The notes under the pieces: model-generated
What the model was told of the DNA's origin: nothing
What the model saw: only the letters and a program-made list of their open reading frames with translations
Databases searched by the model: none
Shown here: positions 28,686 to 39,334 of the stretch, piece after piece
Layout of the letters: each line of letters begins with the position of its first letter
How positions within the stretch are numbered: position 1 is the stretch's first letter
Made by a program: the position numbers and the translations under genes
From: Sphingobium sp. CCH11-B1
GTDB taxonomy: Bacteria > Pseudomonadota > Alphaproteobacteria > Sphingomonadales > Sphingomonadaceae
NCBI RefSeq assembly: GCF_001556865.1
Contig: NZ_LSJY01000184.1
Coordinates: 6,444-70,443 of the forward strand
DNA: 64,000 bases
Direction of reading: 5' to 3'

Positions 28686-29828
28686 TCACTTATGGAGGAA
28701 CGCCGCCAATCTTTTCTGCGCGTCGTCCCGCACATCGCCCCAGAAAAGGGCATAGTCATAGACGTGGTAATTGTTGCCGGGCAGGGTGAAGGGCCCCATG
28801 TCCACCGGCTCCCCGATCATCAGCACGCCGCTGGTGTCGCAACGGGCGGGAACCACGCCCTTCAGCAGCCTGGGCGGCTTGCCTTCCTCGCGCGCGTCGA
28901 GCGTCCCCTTGTTGGCGCTCGCCGGAGCCGATCCGTTGAACGCGCCGGTGATGGGATTGGTACAGAGCATGTGCGTGCCCTTGCGCGGGCGGCCGGTATA
29001 GCCGGTCTTGCGCTCGAAACTTTCCACCACGGCGGACGGATCGGCCGGCTCGGCATAGCTTTGCCAGCTGACGATGCAATGCGCCTGATGCTGATCGGCG
29101 CAGGCGGGGAGGCCGAGCGCCGGCAGGTCCGCCTCGACCGACACCGGCCAGCCCACCGCATAGACCGCCGCCAGCCGGTCCGCCACCGGCTTGCCCGCCA
29201 CCTGCTCGCGCAGCAACCGCAACAGATGGCTCGACCCCTGGCTGTGGCCTGCCAGTATCAGCGGCCCGGTCGGATTGGCTTTCAGGAAGGCGGCGAAGGC
29301 CTGCGCCACATCGCGATAGGCGGCCGCCAGCGCTTCCTCGCCCGCGGGCTTGTCGGTCAGGAAGGCGCCGTAATTGGCCTGGCGATAGCGGGGGGCCCAC
29401 ACCGCGCCCGCGCCGTTGAAGGCGCTTGCCTGGCTCGCGACGAAGCGACGGGCGGTGGCGTCCGCATCCTTGTCGTCCAGTCTGGCGTTCCAGTGGGCGT
29501 CGCCGAAAGTGGTGATGTAGCTTGTGGGATGGATGAAGAAGATCGCGGCCTTGGGGTCGGTCACTTTCGCCGGGGCAACGCCCTCCGGGGTCCAGAGCGC
29601 GGGATTGTTCTTCACAATGTCGGGCCGGGCGATCCACATGCTGGCGTCGGCATAGGCGTCGGCGGGAAGCGGCTGAAGCTGCGAGAAGGGCTCACGCGGC
29701 ACCATCACCAAGCGGATCAGCTGCATGCCCCAGACGCGGTAAACCAGCAGCGCGGCGATCACCAGCACCACCAGCGTCGCTATGACATAAAGGAATTTCC
29801 GCGCCACCTTCCGCTCTCTCCCGGCCAA
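28686..29828 (-). CDS. DUF3089 alpha/beta-hydrolase, membrane-anchored
   Basis: 380 residues. An N-terminal transmembrane helix ([19 protein letters not shown]) is followed by the DUF3089 domain, with FFIHPTSY and the nucleophile elbow [15 protein letters not shown]. The catalytic His is expected near the end. The family is lysophospholipase-like, but substrates are uncharacterised. First gene of the minus-strand run into ruvX, and divergent from gatC. Confidence 0.85.
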   Translation of the reverse strand: MAGRERKVARKFLYVIATLVVLVIAALLVYRVWGMQLIRLVMVPREPFSQLQPLPADAYADASMWIARPDIVKNNPALWTPEGVAPAKVTDPKAAIFFIHPTSYITTFGDAHWNARLDDKDADATARRFVASQASAFNGAGAVWAPRYRQANYGAFLTDKPAGEEALAAAYRDVAQAFAAFLKANPTGPLILAGHSQGSSHLLRLLREQVAGKPVADRLAAVYAVGWPVSVEADLPALGLPACADQHQAHCIVSWQSYAEPADPSAVVESFERKTGYTGRPRKGTHMLCTNPITGAFNGSAPASANKGTLDAREEGKPPRLLKGVVPARCDTSGVLMIGEPVDMGPFTLPGNNYHVYDYALFWGDVRDDAQKRLAAFLHK

Positions 29829-29946
29829 GCGGATGGACGGCCGATACGGTCCCCCATCCTGCCTTCTGTCTGGCGCATGCGTTCAGCCCGCGCAAGGCCT
29901 ACGAAAGCCGCTTGAAGCAACGGTGCGCGGATGGTAGCGGCGGCCC

Positions 29947-30234
29947 ATGTCGATAGACCTTCAGACCGTAAAAAAGATCGCCAGCCTGTCGCGCATTTCC
30001 GTGACCGAGGCTGAGGCCGAGGCGATGGTGCCCGAACTCAACAACATCCTGGGCTGGGTGGAGCAGCTGGGCGAGGTGGACGTGAGCGGCGTGGAGCCGA
30101 TGACCGCCGTCATCGCCAATCACCAAAGGCTGCGCGAAGACGTCGTGACGGACGGAAATGTTCGCGACAAGGTGCTCGCGAACGCGCCGCAGGCGGAGCA
30201 TGGCTTCTTCGCCGTGCCCAAGGTAATCGAATAG
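29947..30234 (+). CDS. gatC: Aspartyl/glutamyl-tRNA amidotransferase subunit C
   Basis: 95 residues, the normal size. GatC stabilises the GatA-GatB complex that converts Glu-tRNA(Gln) and Asp-tRNA(Asn) to the amidated forms. Family motifs are [32 protein letters not shown] and the C-terminal FFAVPKVIE. It begins the gatC-gatA-gatB cluster. Confidence 0.95.
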   Translation: MSIDLQTVKKIASLSRISVTEAEAEAMVPELNNILGWVEQLGEVDVSGVEPMTAVIANHQRLREDVVTDGNVRDKVLANAPQAEHGFFAVPKVIE

Positions 30235-30246
30235 GGCGCTGCACCT

Positions 30247-30358
30247 GTCCGGGCTGAGCTTGTCGAAGCCTGGCCCCTCTAAGGAAAAGAGCAGCCTTTT
30301 GGATTGCCTGCCTGCGGCAGTCGCTCAGGACAGGTTTCGACAGGCTTAGGGCGAACGG
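30247..30358. repeat. Intergenic palindromic (REP-like) element between gatC and gatA
   Basis: An imperfect inverted repeat: gagcttgtcgaagcct near 30256-30271 and aggtttcgacaggctt near 30332-30347, 13 of 16 matched. The sequence around it (tcaggacaggtttcgacagg) is a widespread alphaproteobacterial intergenic type by recollection. It lies inside the gat cluster and may modulate mRNA stability or processing. Confidence 0.6.
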
Positions 30359-30367
30359 AAGTTTTCT

Positions 30368-31852
30368 ATGACCAATCTCACTGATCTCACCGTAGCCGAA
30401 ATTCGCGACGGCTTTCGTGCCGGCGACTTTTCGGCGTGCGAAGTGGCGGAGGCGTTCAACGCCAATGTCGCCGCTGCAAAGGCGCTCAACGCCTTCATCG
30501 TGGAAACGCCGGAAAAGGCGCTGGAGGCGGCCGACGCCGCCGATAGGGCGAAGGCTGCCGGCGATCCGCTCGGGCCCCTGGCCGGTGTGCCCATCGGCAT
30601 GAAGGACCTGTTCTGCACGCAGGGCGTCCAGACCACGGCCGCTTCGCACATGCTGGAAGGTTTCACGCCAACCTATGAATCCACCGTGTCCTGCAAGCTG
30701 TGGGCTGCTGGCGCGGGCATGCTGGGCAAGCTCAATCTCGACCAGTTCGCCATGGGATCGTCCAACGAGACCAGCTATTTCGGCAACGTCATATCGCCCT
30801 GGCGGCGTGGCGGCGGGGATAATGCGGCGCTGGCGCCGGGCGGGTCTTCGGGTGGTTCGTCGGCCGCCATCTCCGCGCGCCTCTGCCCGGCGGCAACCGG
30901 CACCGATACCGGCGGCTCCATCCGCCAGCCCGCCGCCTTCACCGGCATTTCGGGGATCAAGCCGACCTATGGCCGCTGCTCGCGCTGGGGCATCGTTGCC
31001 TTCGCCTCGTCGCTCGACCAGGCAGGCCCGATGGCGCGGACGGTGCGCGACAACGCCATCCTGCTGGAAGTGATGTCTGGCTTCGATCCCAAGGATTCGA
31101 CGTCGCTCGACCTGCCCGTGCCGCAGTGGGAAGCGAATCTTTCCGCCGATCTCAAGGGCAAGACGGTAGGCATCCCGAAAGAATATCGTCCTGACGGCCT
31201 CAATCCGGAAATCTCCGCTTTGTGGGATCGCGGCATCGAATGGCTGAAGGACGCCGGCGCCAATGTGGTGGATGTGTCGCTGCCCCACACCAAATATGCG
31301 CTGCCGACCTATTATATCATCGCCCCCGCAGAGGCTTCGTCCAACCTCGCGCGCTATGACGGCGTGCGCTATGGCCAGCGCGACCTGCCCGATGGGGCGG
31401 GATTGCAGGACATGTATGCCGCGACCCGTGCCGCCGGTTTCGGGCCGGAGGTCAAGCGCCGCATCATGATCGGCACCTATGTGCTGTCGGCGGGCTTTTA
31501 CGATGCCTATTATACCCAGGCGCAGAAGGTGCGCGCGCTCATCGCCCGCGATTTCGACCTGGCCTTCGAACAATGCGACCTGCTGCTGACGCCGACCGCG
31601 CCGAGCGCCTCCTTCGCGCTGGGCGAGAAACAGGCCGATCCGCTCGCCATGTATCTCAACGACGTCTTCACCGTGCCTGCCAGCCTTGCGGGCCTGCCGG
31701 CGATGGCGGTGCCTGGCGGGCTGGATTCGGCGGGCCTGCCGATCGGCCTCCAGGTCATCGGCAAGGCGCTGGACGAACAGACGGTGCTGAACGCCGCCCA
31801 AGCAATCGAAGAACGCGCGGGCTTCGCGGCGCGGCCGGACAAGTGGTGGTAA
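30368..31852 (+). CDS. gatA: Aspartyl/glutamyl-tRNA amidotransferase subunit A
   Basis: 494 residues. This is the amidase that releases ammonia from glutamine for the GatB-bound misacylated tRNA. The Ser-cisSer-Lys triad is visible: K79 in [10 protein letters not shown], the cis-Ser in [12 protein letters not shown] (about 160-165) and nucleophile S184 in [11 protein letters not shown]. It ends one base before gatB, so GatA and GatB are coexpressed. Confidence 0.97.
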   Translation: MTNLTDLTVAEIRDGFRAGDFSACEVAEAFNANVAAAKALNAFIVETPEKALEAADAADRAKAAGDPLGPLAGVPIGMKDLFCTQGVQTTAASHMLEGFTPTYESTVSCKLWAAGAGMLGKLNLDQFAMGSSNETSYFGNVISPWRRGGGDNAALAPGGSSGGSSAAISARLCPAATGTDTGGSIRQPAAFTGISGIKPTYGRCSRWGIVAFASSLDQAGPMARTVRDNAILLEVMSGFDPKDSTSLDLPVPQWEANLSADLKGKTVGIPKEYRPDGLNPEISALWDRGIEWLKDAGANVVDVSLPHTKYALPTYYIIAPAEASSNLARYDGVRYGQRDLPDGAGLQDMYAATRAAGFGPEVKRRIMIGTYVLSAGFYDAYYTQAQKVRALIARDFDLAFEQCDLLLTPTAPSASFALGEKQADPLAMYLNDVFTVPASLAGLPAMAVPGGLDSAGLPIGLQVIGKALDEQTVLNAAQAIEERAGFAARPDKWW

Positions 31853-31853
31853 T

Positions 31854-33359
31854 ATGACTGAATCAACTTATCGCATCCAGGGCGCTACCGGCGAGTGGGA
31901 GGTCGTGATCGGCCTTGAGGTCCACGCGCAGGTTACGTCCAACGCAAAGCTTTTTTCCGGCGCGGCGACGGCGTTCGGCGCGGAACCGAACACGCAGGTC
32001 AGCCTGGTCGACGCGGCCATGCCCGGCATGCTGCCGGTCCCCAACCGCGAATGCATCCGTCAGGCGGTGCGCACCGGCATGGCGATCGACGCGCAGATCA
32101 ACAAATGGTCGCGTTTCGACCGGAAGAATTATTTCTACGCCGACCTGCCGCAGGGATACCAGATCAGCCAGCTTTACCACCCGCTGGTGGGCGAGGGGCA
32201 GATCGACATCGTACTCGATGAAAAGAATCCCGACAGCAGCACCAAGACCATCGGCATCGAGCGTATCCATGTCGAGCAGGACGCGGGCAAGCTGATGCAC
32301 GACCAGCATCCCACGCGCTCCTATGTCGATCTCAACCGCTCGGGCGTGGCGCTGATGGAGATCGTGTCGAAGCCCGACATGCGCTCTCCCGCCGAGGCGG
32401 GAGCCTATCTGGCGAAGCTGCGTACGATCCTGCGTTATGTGGGGTCGTGCGACGGCAATATGGACCAGGGGTCGATGCGCGCGGACGTGAACGTCTCCGT
32501 CCGCAAGCCCGGCGAGGCTTTCGGCACCCGGACCGAAACGAAGAACGTCAACTCCGTCCGCTTCGTAATGGCCGTGGTGGAGCATGAGGCGAACCGTCAG
32601 GTGGACGTGCTGGAGGCCGGGGGTACGGTCGTGCAGGAAACGCGCCTCTACGATCCCGACCGCAACGAAACCCGGTCCATGCGGTCCAAGGAAGACGCGC
32701 ATGATTATCGCTACTTCCCGGACCCGGACCTGCTGCCGCTGGAACTGGACGACGCTTTCCTTGAGGAATGTCGTCAGTCGCTGCCCGAACTGCCGGACGC
32801 CAAGCGTCGCCGCTACGAGCAGGTGCTGGGCCTGTCCGCCTATAACGCCGCGACGCTGACCGCGGACGCGGACACCGCCCGCTGGTTCGAAGCACTGCTG
32901 GCCGAAGGCGCACGCATTCAGGGCAAGAGCGAGGGCGACGTCGCCAAGGCGTCGGCCAACTGGCTGCTGTCCGAACTTTACGGCGCGCTCAACCGGATCG
33001 GCAGGAGCCTGGAAGACAGTCCGGTCAGCCCCGAAGAAGGTGCGGAACTGCTGGCACTGGTCGCAGACGGCACGATCAGTGGTACGATCGCCAAGCAGGT
33101 GTTCGAGATCATGCTTGAGACCGGCGACAAGCCCGGCAAGATCGTCGAGGAAAAGGGGCTGAAGCAGACCAGCGACACCGGCGCGATCGAGGCGGCCGTG
33201 GCCAAGGTGCTGGCCGACAATGCGGACAAGGTCGCCCAGTATAAGGGCGGGAAGGAAGCGCTGTTCGGCTTCTTCGTCGGCCAGACGATGAAGGCGATGC
33301 AGGGCAAGGCCAATCCGCAAGTCGTCAACGAACTGGTGAAGAAGGGGCTGTCGGCCTGA
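31854..33359 (+). CDS. gatB: Aspartyl/glutamyl-tRNA amidotransferase subunit B
   Basis: 501 residues. It phosphorylates and transfers ammonia to the misacylated tRNA. Signature segments are [39 protein letters not shown] and [20 protein letters not shown]. The C-terminal YqeY-like tail domain contains [20 protein letters not shown]. The gene is followed by a strong terminator. Confidence 0.97.
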   Translation: MTESTYRIQGATGEWEVVIGLEVHAQVTSNAKLFSGAATAFGAEPNTQVSLVDAAMPGMLPVPNRECIRQAVRTGMAIDAQINKWSRFDRKNYFYADLPQGYQISQLYHPLVGEGQIDIVLDEKNPDSSTKTIGIERIHVEQDAGKLMHDQHPTRSYVDLNRSGVALMEIVSKPDMRSPAEAGAYLAKLRTILRYVGSCDGNMDQGSMRADVNVSVRKPGEAFGTRTETKNVNSVRFVMAVVEHEANRQVDVLEAGGTVVQETRLYDPDRNETRSMRSKEDAHDYRYFPDPDLLPLELDDAFLEECRQSLPELPDAKRRRYEQVLGLSAYNAATLTADADTARWFEALLAEGARIQGKSEGDVAKASANWLLSELYGALNRIGRSLEDSPVSPEEGAELLALVADGTISGTIAKQVFEIMLETGDKPGKIVEEKGLKQTSDTGAIEAAVAKVLADNADKVAQYKGGKEALFGFFVGQTMKAMQGKANPQVVNELVKKGLSA

Positions 33360-33378
33360 TCCGACACTCTGATGAAGG

Positions 33379-33415
33379 AAAAAGGGGAGCGCTCGGCCGG
33401 AGCGCTCCCCTTTTT
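33379..33415 (+). terminator. Rho-independent terminator of the gat cluster
   Basis: Ten-bp stem, ggggagcgct (33384-33393) and agcgctcccc (33401-33410), preceded by an A-run and followed by TTTTT, about 20 bases after the gatB stop. Confidence 0.92.
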
Positions 33416-33438
33416 CATGTCTGCCCGAAAAGGAAGAA

Positions 33439-33473
33439 GGGGCGCCGCCGACGCGGGTCGGCGACGCCCCTCT
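33439..33473 (-). terminator. Terminator of the autotransporter transcript (possibly bidirectional)
   Basis: Two 14-base arms, 33439-33452 and 33457-33470, paired at 13 of 14 positions around a 4-base loop. Read on the minus strand it is followed by a T/C-rich stretch ending in TTTT; on the plus strand by TCTTT. It lies about 100 bases past the stop of the minus-strand autotransporter gene. Confidence 0.75.
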
Positions 33474-33575
33474 TTGATGCTGCGGCTCCCTTTAGGGGGA
33501 GGGGGTCGATGCCGCAGCGGGAACAGGCGGACCGGGAGGGTCTCGGGGTGTGGCTCGCCTGTCATGCCCTAGACG

Positions 33576-36500
33576 TCACAGGACGAAGTTAACCGTCGCA
33601 CGAAATGACAGGGCGACGTGATTTTGCTGCTCCTCCGCGCCGACCTCGCCGCCGACCCGGAATGTGTCGGTGCCGCCGTAAAGGCGCGCGCGGCCGGTCC
33701 AGCCGTTCGTGCGGTCTTCGGACACCAGCGTGAACTGGTCACCGCCCTTGAAATAGGCGACGGTGTCGCCGAGCGATCCGCCGACGATCTGGCGACGGCC
33801 ACCTTCCAGCTCGAGACGCACCCAGCTGTCCTCCCGGTTGAGGCTGCCGAAATCATAGCCGGCGGTGAGCGTCCCGTTGACGGTGGTTTCGTCGCTGGTG
33901 CGGCCAAGCACCGTCAGGTTGAACGCGTCGCCCCCGCCGGTTTCGCTGTAACCGTCCTCCTTCAGGCGATAATAGTCGACCCCTGCGGCGGGCCGCAGGC
34001 TGAAGCGGCCCATCTGCAACTGGTAGGACAGGCCGGCGGTCGCGGAATAGAGCTTGCCGTCCCACTCGCCGTCCGCCGTGCGGGCGACCGTGCCATTGTT
34101 GAAATGGCGCGAGCCCGAAAAGCTGATCGTCGCGGCCGAAAGGCGAGCGAAGGCCTGCAACGGCCCCCATTGTCCACGCCAATGTGTCGCCAGCTCATAT
34201 TGGTCGGAATCGACCGCGTTGTCGGACTCGCCTGCAGAATCGCTGCCGTGGAGATAGGCGATGGACCCGCCAAACGCGCCCAGTTCCGACAGATATTCGA
34301 CGCCGCCACCCGCGCCCCAGCCGGTGATGTCGTAGGATGCCGTGTCCCCGACGCTCTTTGCCCCGCCGAAACCGACCTGCTGCAGCCAGAAGCCCCAGCG
34401 CCCGTCCGCGGTGCGATAGATGCCGTTGGGATCGGACAGGATGCGCGCGGTTGCGCGTGACCCGGACGTCACCGCCTCGAACGTGCCGCCGGCATGATCG
34501 GGCAGCATCTGACGCAGGCTGGCGTTCAGTGTCGCGCTATCCTGCACCGCCAGATAGGCGCCCGCAACAGCCGCGTCGTTGTCCAGCGCCTGGAAGATGG
34601 CGGGATAGGCGCGGGCCAGCGATCCCTGGAGGCCGAGGTCCGACACGCTCTTGGCCGCGATCGACAGGGTTACGTCGCCCGTTGCGGCGTTGCCGCTGAC
34701 GCTGCCCTTGAACATATAGGGCAGGAGCGTGGCGGTATCGAGCGTCGGCGCGCCGCTCAGCGATCCCGCGCGGACGATGACATAATCTCCGGCCGCTCCG
34801 CCGACGCGGGTCAGGTTCACCTGCACCCGCGACCCAGCGGCGAAGCTGGCGGCGCCGGCCACGTCATAGCGGGTATTGGTGCCGTTGGCGGCATCGATCG
34901 TGACCCCCAGCGTGGACGTCCCGTTCGCCGTCAGGCTGGCAAGCGCCACGCTGCCGCTGTTGGTTGCGGCCAATTTGCCACCGTTCAGCGTCACCGCGAC
35001 GTTGCCGGCATTGCTGATGGAGCCGGAGAGGCCGGAAGTGCCAGCCAGCGTCAAGGTGCCCGCGCCACCGCCGAAATCGACATTGCCCGTAACCGTGGCG
35101 GTATCGGCAAGGGTCAGCGCCGACGTGCCTGCGCCGAAGGCGATATTGCCGGTCAGCGCCGAGGATCCTGCGAAGCTCACGCTGTCATTGCCCGCGCCAA
35201 GGTCGATATTGCCGGTGATCCGACCGGCCGACACGGTCATGTTGTCATTGCCCGACCCCAGATAGACCGCGCCGTTGATCGTGGGCGCAGTCGCAGTGGC
35301 CGATGCCAGCGCCTGCGTCAGCGTGACCCCGCCATTGTTGGCGCGCAGATCGATCGCGGTGTTGGCGAGGCCGCCGGTCGCGCTGATGGTGCCGCTGTTC
35401 GACAGGGTCGATACGGTTCCGCTATTGTCCAGGATCGCGACCGCCGTGCCCTTGCTGGTGTCGAGCGCCGCCGCGCCGATGCCGCCGGTCACGACGATGC
35501 TGTCCACCCGCGCGCCACTGTCGATCAGCAGCCCACGTGCTGCGGTTCCTGTGGAGGCGGACCCGGTCGCCCCGATGCTGCCGCTCACTTCGATCGCCCC
35601 GGCGGTCGCGCCGGACCCGACGCGCATCGCAGTGGCATTGCTGTCGTACGAAACCGCGGTGATGGAACCGGCGATCTTGACGCCCTTGGCGATGGACACG
35701 TTGCCGCCCAGTCCGCCGATGACCAGGCCGTTCGCGTCCACCCCATCATAGATGCCGTATCCCGCAATGCCGCCATTGACGATCAGGCCATAGCCGGTGC
35801 CGCCCGCAGCGACCGCGCCGATCACGCTGTCGCGGTTTGCCGACCCGATCTGCACCGCTGGCGCGCGGCCATAGCTGGTGACGACGGCCGACCCTTCGCT
35901 CGCATCGGTCAGTCCGTCATTGTCAACATCGGGCTTGGTCGAATCCAGCGCCGGCGGGATATCGAAGATGATGCCGCCGCTGACATTGCCGGCGATCACC
36001 ACGGCCGATCCGCCCTGCAACAGGTCGTCCGCGTCCAGCTTGGTCACGTCCGTCGGGCGGGTGGTCGATCGATAGCCGGTGCTGGCGATGCTCCCCTGGA
36101 TCTTCAGCGCGCCGTTGATGTCGCCCAGCAACGCCGCGCCGATGCTGTTGGCCCCGGTCGCGACCGTCGCGCCGCGCAGCGTGACGTCGCCATTGATGTC
36201 GTTGGCGCGGACGCCATAGCTGTTGTCGCCAACGACATTGGCGGACCCGCTGGTGGACAAGGCGCCATTCAGCGTGGCGTCGATGCGGATGGCGGCACTG
36301 TTGTTGCCTTCGATAGAGATGGTTCCGTTCTGGCCGATGGCGCCGCTATGGGCTGCGCCCCCTTCCATCCAGATGGCGTTGCGGCCGGTGCCCTTTGCGA
36401 AAGGACCGTCGAGGTCGCCGTCATTGTCCGTGTCGGTCGCGGTGTAGTTTTCTGTCAGCGTGATGGTGCCGCTGTTCGTGACCGCGCCGTTCCTGCCTGC

Positions 36501-36779
36501 CGTCACGAATATGCCGGTTGCATTGTCGGCATCGTTGATGGTGATGGTGCCGGCGTTGGAGACGGCATGGCTGCTGTCCATGGTCACGGCGGTGCCGGAG
36601 GGCAGGGTGATCGATCCGGCCGAACTGATCGTGATGCTGTCCCCCGCGCCATTTGCGGCGGTGGACGTGCGGACGGGCGTAGTGGTCGCGGTGCCGATTG
36701 TCGTTTCCGCTGCCGCGTCGGCGAGCGTCAGGGCCGCCAACGCGGGGGCGATGGCCGTGCAAGCCAGATAATATCGCAT
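33576..36779 (-). CDS. Autotransporter (type Va secretion) with beta-helical passenger
   Basis: 1067 residues from MRYYLACTAIAPALAALTLA, with AGAGGAG upstream. A signal peptide ends near ADAAA. The passenger (about 25-750) is a Ser/Thr/Gly/Asn-rich repetitive beta-helix with NAGTITIND- and SGTIS-like turns and late N..ITGNIDLGAGNDSV repeats. The last ~280 residues form a 12-strand barrel ending RATVNFVL, as the Bam complex needs. Two Asp-rich loops (DTDNDGDLDG near 110, DVDNDGLTDA near 275) resemble calcium-binding repeats. It lies downstream of a FecI-FecR-TonB receptor set on the same strand and may be co-regulated. Confidence 0.88.
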   Translation of the reverse strand: MRYYLACTAIAPALAALTLADAAAETTIGTATTTPVRTSTAANGAGDSITISSAGSITLPSGTAVTMDSSHAVSNAGTITINDADNATGIFVTAGRNGAVTNSGTITLTENYTATDTDNDGDLDGPFAKGTGRNAIWMEGGAAHSGAIGQNGTISIEGNNSAAIRIDATLNGALSTSGSANVVGDNSYGVRANDINGDVTLRGATVATGANSIGAALLGDINGALKIQGSIASTGYRSTTRPTDVTKLDADDLLQGGSAVVIAGNVSGGIIFDIPPALDSTKPDVDNDGLTDASEGSAVVTSYGRAPAVQIGSANRDSVIGAVAAGGTGYGLIVNGGIAGYGIYDGVDANGLVIGGLGGNVSIAKGVKIAGSITAVSYDSNATAMRVGSGATAGAIEVSGSIGATGSASTGTAARGLLIDSGARVDSIVVTGGIGAAALDTSKGTAVAILDNSGTVSTLSNSGTISATGGLANTAIDLRANNGGVTLTQALASATATAPTINGAVYLGSGNDNMTVSAGRITGNIDLGAGNDSVSFAGSSALTGNIAFGAGTSALTLADTATVTGNVDFGGGAGTLTLAGTSGLSGSISNAGNVAVTLNGGKLAATNSGSVALASLTANGTSTLGVTIDAANGTNTRYDVAGAASFAAGSRVQVNLTRVGGAAGDYVIVRAGSLSGAPTLDTATLLPYMFKGSVSGNAATGDVTLSIAAKSVSDLGLQGSLARAYPAIFQALDNDAAVAGAYLAVQDSATLNASLRQMLPDHAGGTFEAVTSGSRATARILSDPNGIYRTADGRWGFWLQQVGFGGAKSVGDTASYDITGWGAGGGVEYLSELGAFGGSIAYLHGSDSAGESDNAVDSDQYELATHWRGQWGPLQAFARLSAATISFSGSRHFNNGTVARTADGEWDGKLYSATAGLSYQLQMGRFSLRPAAGVDYYRLKEDGYSETGGGDAFNLTVLGRTSDETTVNGTLTAGYDFGSLNREDSWVRLELEGGRRQIVGGSLGDTVAYFKGGDQFTLVSEDRTNGWTGRARLYGGTDTFRVGGEVGAEEQQNHVALSFRATVNFVL

Positions 36780-36877
36780 GATGTCTCCTCTGCGTCCCGC
36801 GCTGGTTCTTGACCGCGCGTTGACGAAAGGACGGCGCAGAAAGCCGGCTTCCGTGGGCAAAGCCGCAAAAAGTTGAT

Positions 36878-39334
36878 CTAAAAGGCGAAATCGACGCCCA
36901 GCCGCACCGTGCGGGGACGCAGCGGCGTATAATAGTCCGTGTTGAGATCGAACGGGGTGCCCAGCGAGAAGCGATTGCCGTTGCTGTCGAGCAGGTTGGT
37001 GAGGGACAGGCTGTATTGAACCGCGCCCCGCCGCAAACTGGCCGCAAGGCTGGTATCGACATAGTCGCCCTGCGTCTGGCCAAGAACCGGGCCGACGCCC
37101 AGTCGGGACTTGCCCACATAGCGGGCGGCCCCCGACAGGTGCAGCATGCTTCCATCACCCATGGTGGCGCGCCAGTCGACCGCCAGCCGGCCGCCCAGAT
37201 TGGCCACATTGGGCAGGTCGAGCGACCGGCCTGCAAAGGACAGGGTCCGCAGGAACGCCGCCGGCTGCGTCAGGCGGCTGTCATTGTAGATGATGCTTGC
37301 GTCCAGCGTCAGCGGTGCGGCCGGACGCAGCACGACGCGCCCCTCCACCGTGTAGATGCGGCCATCCCCGATATTGGCGGTGGTCGGCAGTCCGATCCGG
37401 TCGGTCACGTCCGCCTGGATATTGCGCCAGTCGGTCCAGGCGACATTCGCGCTGGCGGCGAACCGGTCGACGCCAGGCACGCCCTTGCGCGCGCCGACTT
37501 CGACAGTGGACACCCTGTCGTTCTGGAAACGGCGGACACGCTGATCGTCGACGGCCAGGCCGCCGGGGCGGAAACCCTGCTGGAACCGGGCGTAAAGCGT
37601 CATGTCCGCAAAGGCATCCGTCAGGATCGAGGCCGATGGCAGGAAGATCGTCTCGTTCCGGTTCGCCTGTGCCTCCGCACGGGCGAGGTCGGCGGTCGAA
37701 AGCGCCGTGACGGCGTCCAGCGCCTCGCCGGACAGGCGGCTGTTGGTCAGGCGTCCGCCAACGGTGGCGATCACACCGCTCACCGGCTCGAAGGACGCTT
37801 CGCCGAACAGGGTCGCTTCCCTGACGCTGTTGCGCACGCCGGTCGCCGCTGCGGAAATGCCCCGGCCATAGATGGGCACGCCGGGGATGATGACCGGCTC
37901 CGCCACCGCCGTCCCCAGCGTCCCGTAGCCCGTCAGCGAGCGATGGATTTTGGAACTGCTTTGAAGGTAGGACGCGCCAAGGATCCAGCCCAGGCCGTTG
38001 TCCAGATCCCGCACGATCCGGTTTTCGGTCGAAAAGATGTCGACATGATTGCGCTGGGCGAACAGCGCAGGAAATCCTTCCGGCTGCGTCGCGTCGTAAC
38101 TTTCACCGAGATGATGCCGGACATAGCCGGTGGACGACACGAAGCGCAGCGTGTCCCACTGTCGCTCGATGCGCACATTGCCCAGCAGATAGTCGGACGC
38201 ATAGGGCTGGGCGACGGCGGACGCGCGCTCCAGCCGGCCGACGGATCGGGACGCATATTGCGCATCGTCGCCGTCGATATGCTGATAGACGCCGTTGAGA
38301 TCGATGGTCCAGTCTGCGTCCGGTGCGAAGCGTAGAGCCGCGCGACCGCCCCATGTCTGCACCCGGTTGACGTCATCCCTGTCGCGGCGCACGTCGTCGA
38401 TATAGCCGCCGTCCCGCACGCCATAGCCCACGACCCGCAGCGCCAGCTTCTCCGCCACCAGCGGAATGTTGATCGTGCCGGAAAGGTCTCCGCCCGGCTC
38501 GCCATGCTGCGTGGCGCTGAGGCCCGCGGACAGCTGCCCGCCCCATTCGCCGAGGTTGGGTGCGTTGGGCATGATGCGGACGATCCCGCCCAGCGACCCT
38601 GCGCCATATAGCGTGCCTTGCGGTCCTTCCAGCACCTCCACCCGGCCGACATCGTAGAGTTTGAGGTCGGGATCGGGCGCGGCGTAGTTGAGCCGCATGT
38701 CGCCCAGATATTGGCCGGTGGTGGCCTGCGTCGGCCCGGCGACGCCGGAATCGGCGATGGCGCGGATGAACAGCTTGTTGCGGCCCGCGCCGGCATGGGT
38801 GGAACTGAGGCTCGCCACGCGGGAGAGCAGCGTCGCGGTGCCTCCGGCGGCCTCTGCGCTGCTGAACAGGTTGCTGTCCAGCGCTTCGACCACGCCAGCA
38901 TAGCGCGCCAGCGGCGTGTCCCGCTTGGACGCGGTGACGATGATGTCCGCTTGCGACTGATCCGGCGCGGGTGCCATCGAGGCGGGAATCTGCGCGGGCG
39001 GGGATGGCTGCGGCCCGGAGCGCGTGCGCACGATGCGCCAGGCCCCCGCGCCGATGCGCTGCGCCCTTGCGCCTGTACCCTTCAGAAGCGCCTTGAGCGC
39101 GGATTCCGTGGAGAGCATTCCACGCACGGCGGGCGTGGGAAGCCGAACGAGAGACTGGTCGGACATGCCGATGCTTGCGCCGGTTTGACGGCCGAGCGCG
39201 ATCGTCGCCTCCCCGAGCCGGCCGGGGGCGATGTCGATGGCCTGTCTGTCCGCCGCCGAAGCGGGCGTCGCTGTCGCTGCGATGATCGCGATGGCGGGGG
39301 CGGCGGCGATCAGGAAGTCAGTCGTGCGACCCAT
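36878..39334 (-). CDS. TonB-dependent outer-membrane receptor with STN signalling domain
   Basis: 818 residues from MGRTTDFLIAAAPAIAIIAA, with GGAGG upstream. After the signal peptide comes the STN domain (about 30-90, AIDIAPGRLGEATIALGRQT and ALKALLKGTGARAQRIG), used by FecA-type receptors to signal to FecR. A Pro-rich linker follows, then the plug (DIIVTASKRDTPLARY, LEGPQGTLYGAGSLGGIVRI) and a 22-strand barrel ending TVRLGVDFAF. The ligand is unknown; its start overlaps fecR by 17 bases. FecA-type surface signalling is a reasonable inference. Confidence 0.92.
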   Translation of the reverse strand: MGRTTDFLIAAAPAIAIIAATATPASAADRQAIDIAPGRLGEATIALGRQTGASIGMSDQSLVRLPTPAVRGMLSTESALKALLKGTGARAQRIGAGAWRIVRTRSGPQPSPPAQIPASMAPAPDQSQADIIVTASKRDTPLARYAGVVEALDSNLFSSAEAAGGTATLLSRVASLSSTHAGAGRNKLFIRAIADSGVAGPTQATTGQYLGDMRLNYAAPDPDLKLYDVGRVEVLEGPQGTLYGAGSLGGIVRIMPNAPNLGEWGGQLSAGLSATQHGEPGGDLSGTINIPLVAEKLALRVVGYGVRDGGYIDDVRRDRDDVNRVQTWGGRAALRFAPDADWTIDLNGVYQHIDGDDAQYASRSVGRLERASAVAQPYASDYLLGNVRIERQWDTLRFVSSTGYVRHHLGESYDATQPEGFPALFAQRNHVDIFSTENRIVRDLDNGLGWILGASYLQSSSKIHRSLTGYGTLGTAVAEPVIIPGVPIYGRGISAAATGVRNSVREATLFGEASFEPVSGVIATVGGRLTNSRLSGEALDAVTALSTADLARAEAQANRNETIFLPSASILTDAFADMTLYARFQQGFRPGGLAVDDQRVRRFQNDRVSTVEVGARKGVPGVDRFAASANVAWTDWRNIQADVTDRIGLPTTANIGDGRIYTVEGRVVLRPAAPLTLDASIIYNDSRLTQPAAFLRTLSFAGRSLDLPNVANLGGRLAVDWRATMGDGSMLHLSGAARYVGKSRLGVGPVLGQTQGDYVDTSLAASLRRGAVQYSLSLTNLLDSNGNRFSLGTPFDLNTDYYTPLRPRTVRLGVDFAF

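Noticed and set aside
34494..36812. 772-codon plus-strand frame opposite the autotransporter
   Set aside because: Compositionally a mirror of the repetitive passenger codons, with no ribosome site or domain; the autotransporter has signal peptide, repeats and barrel.
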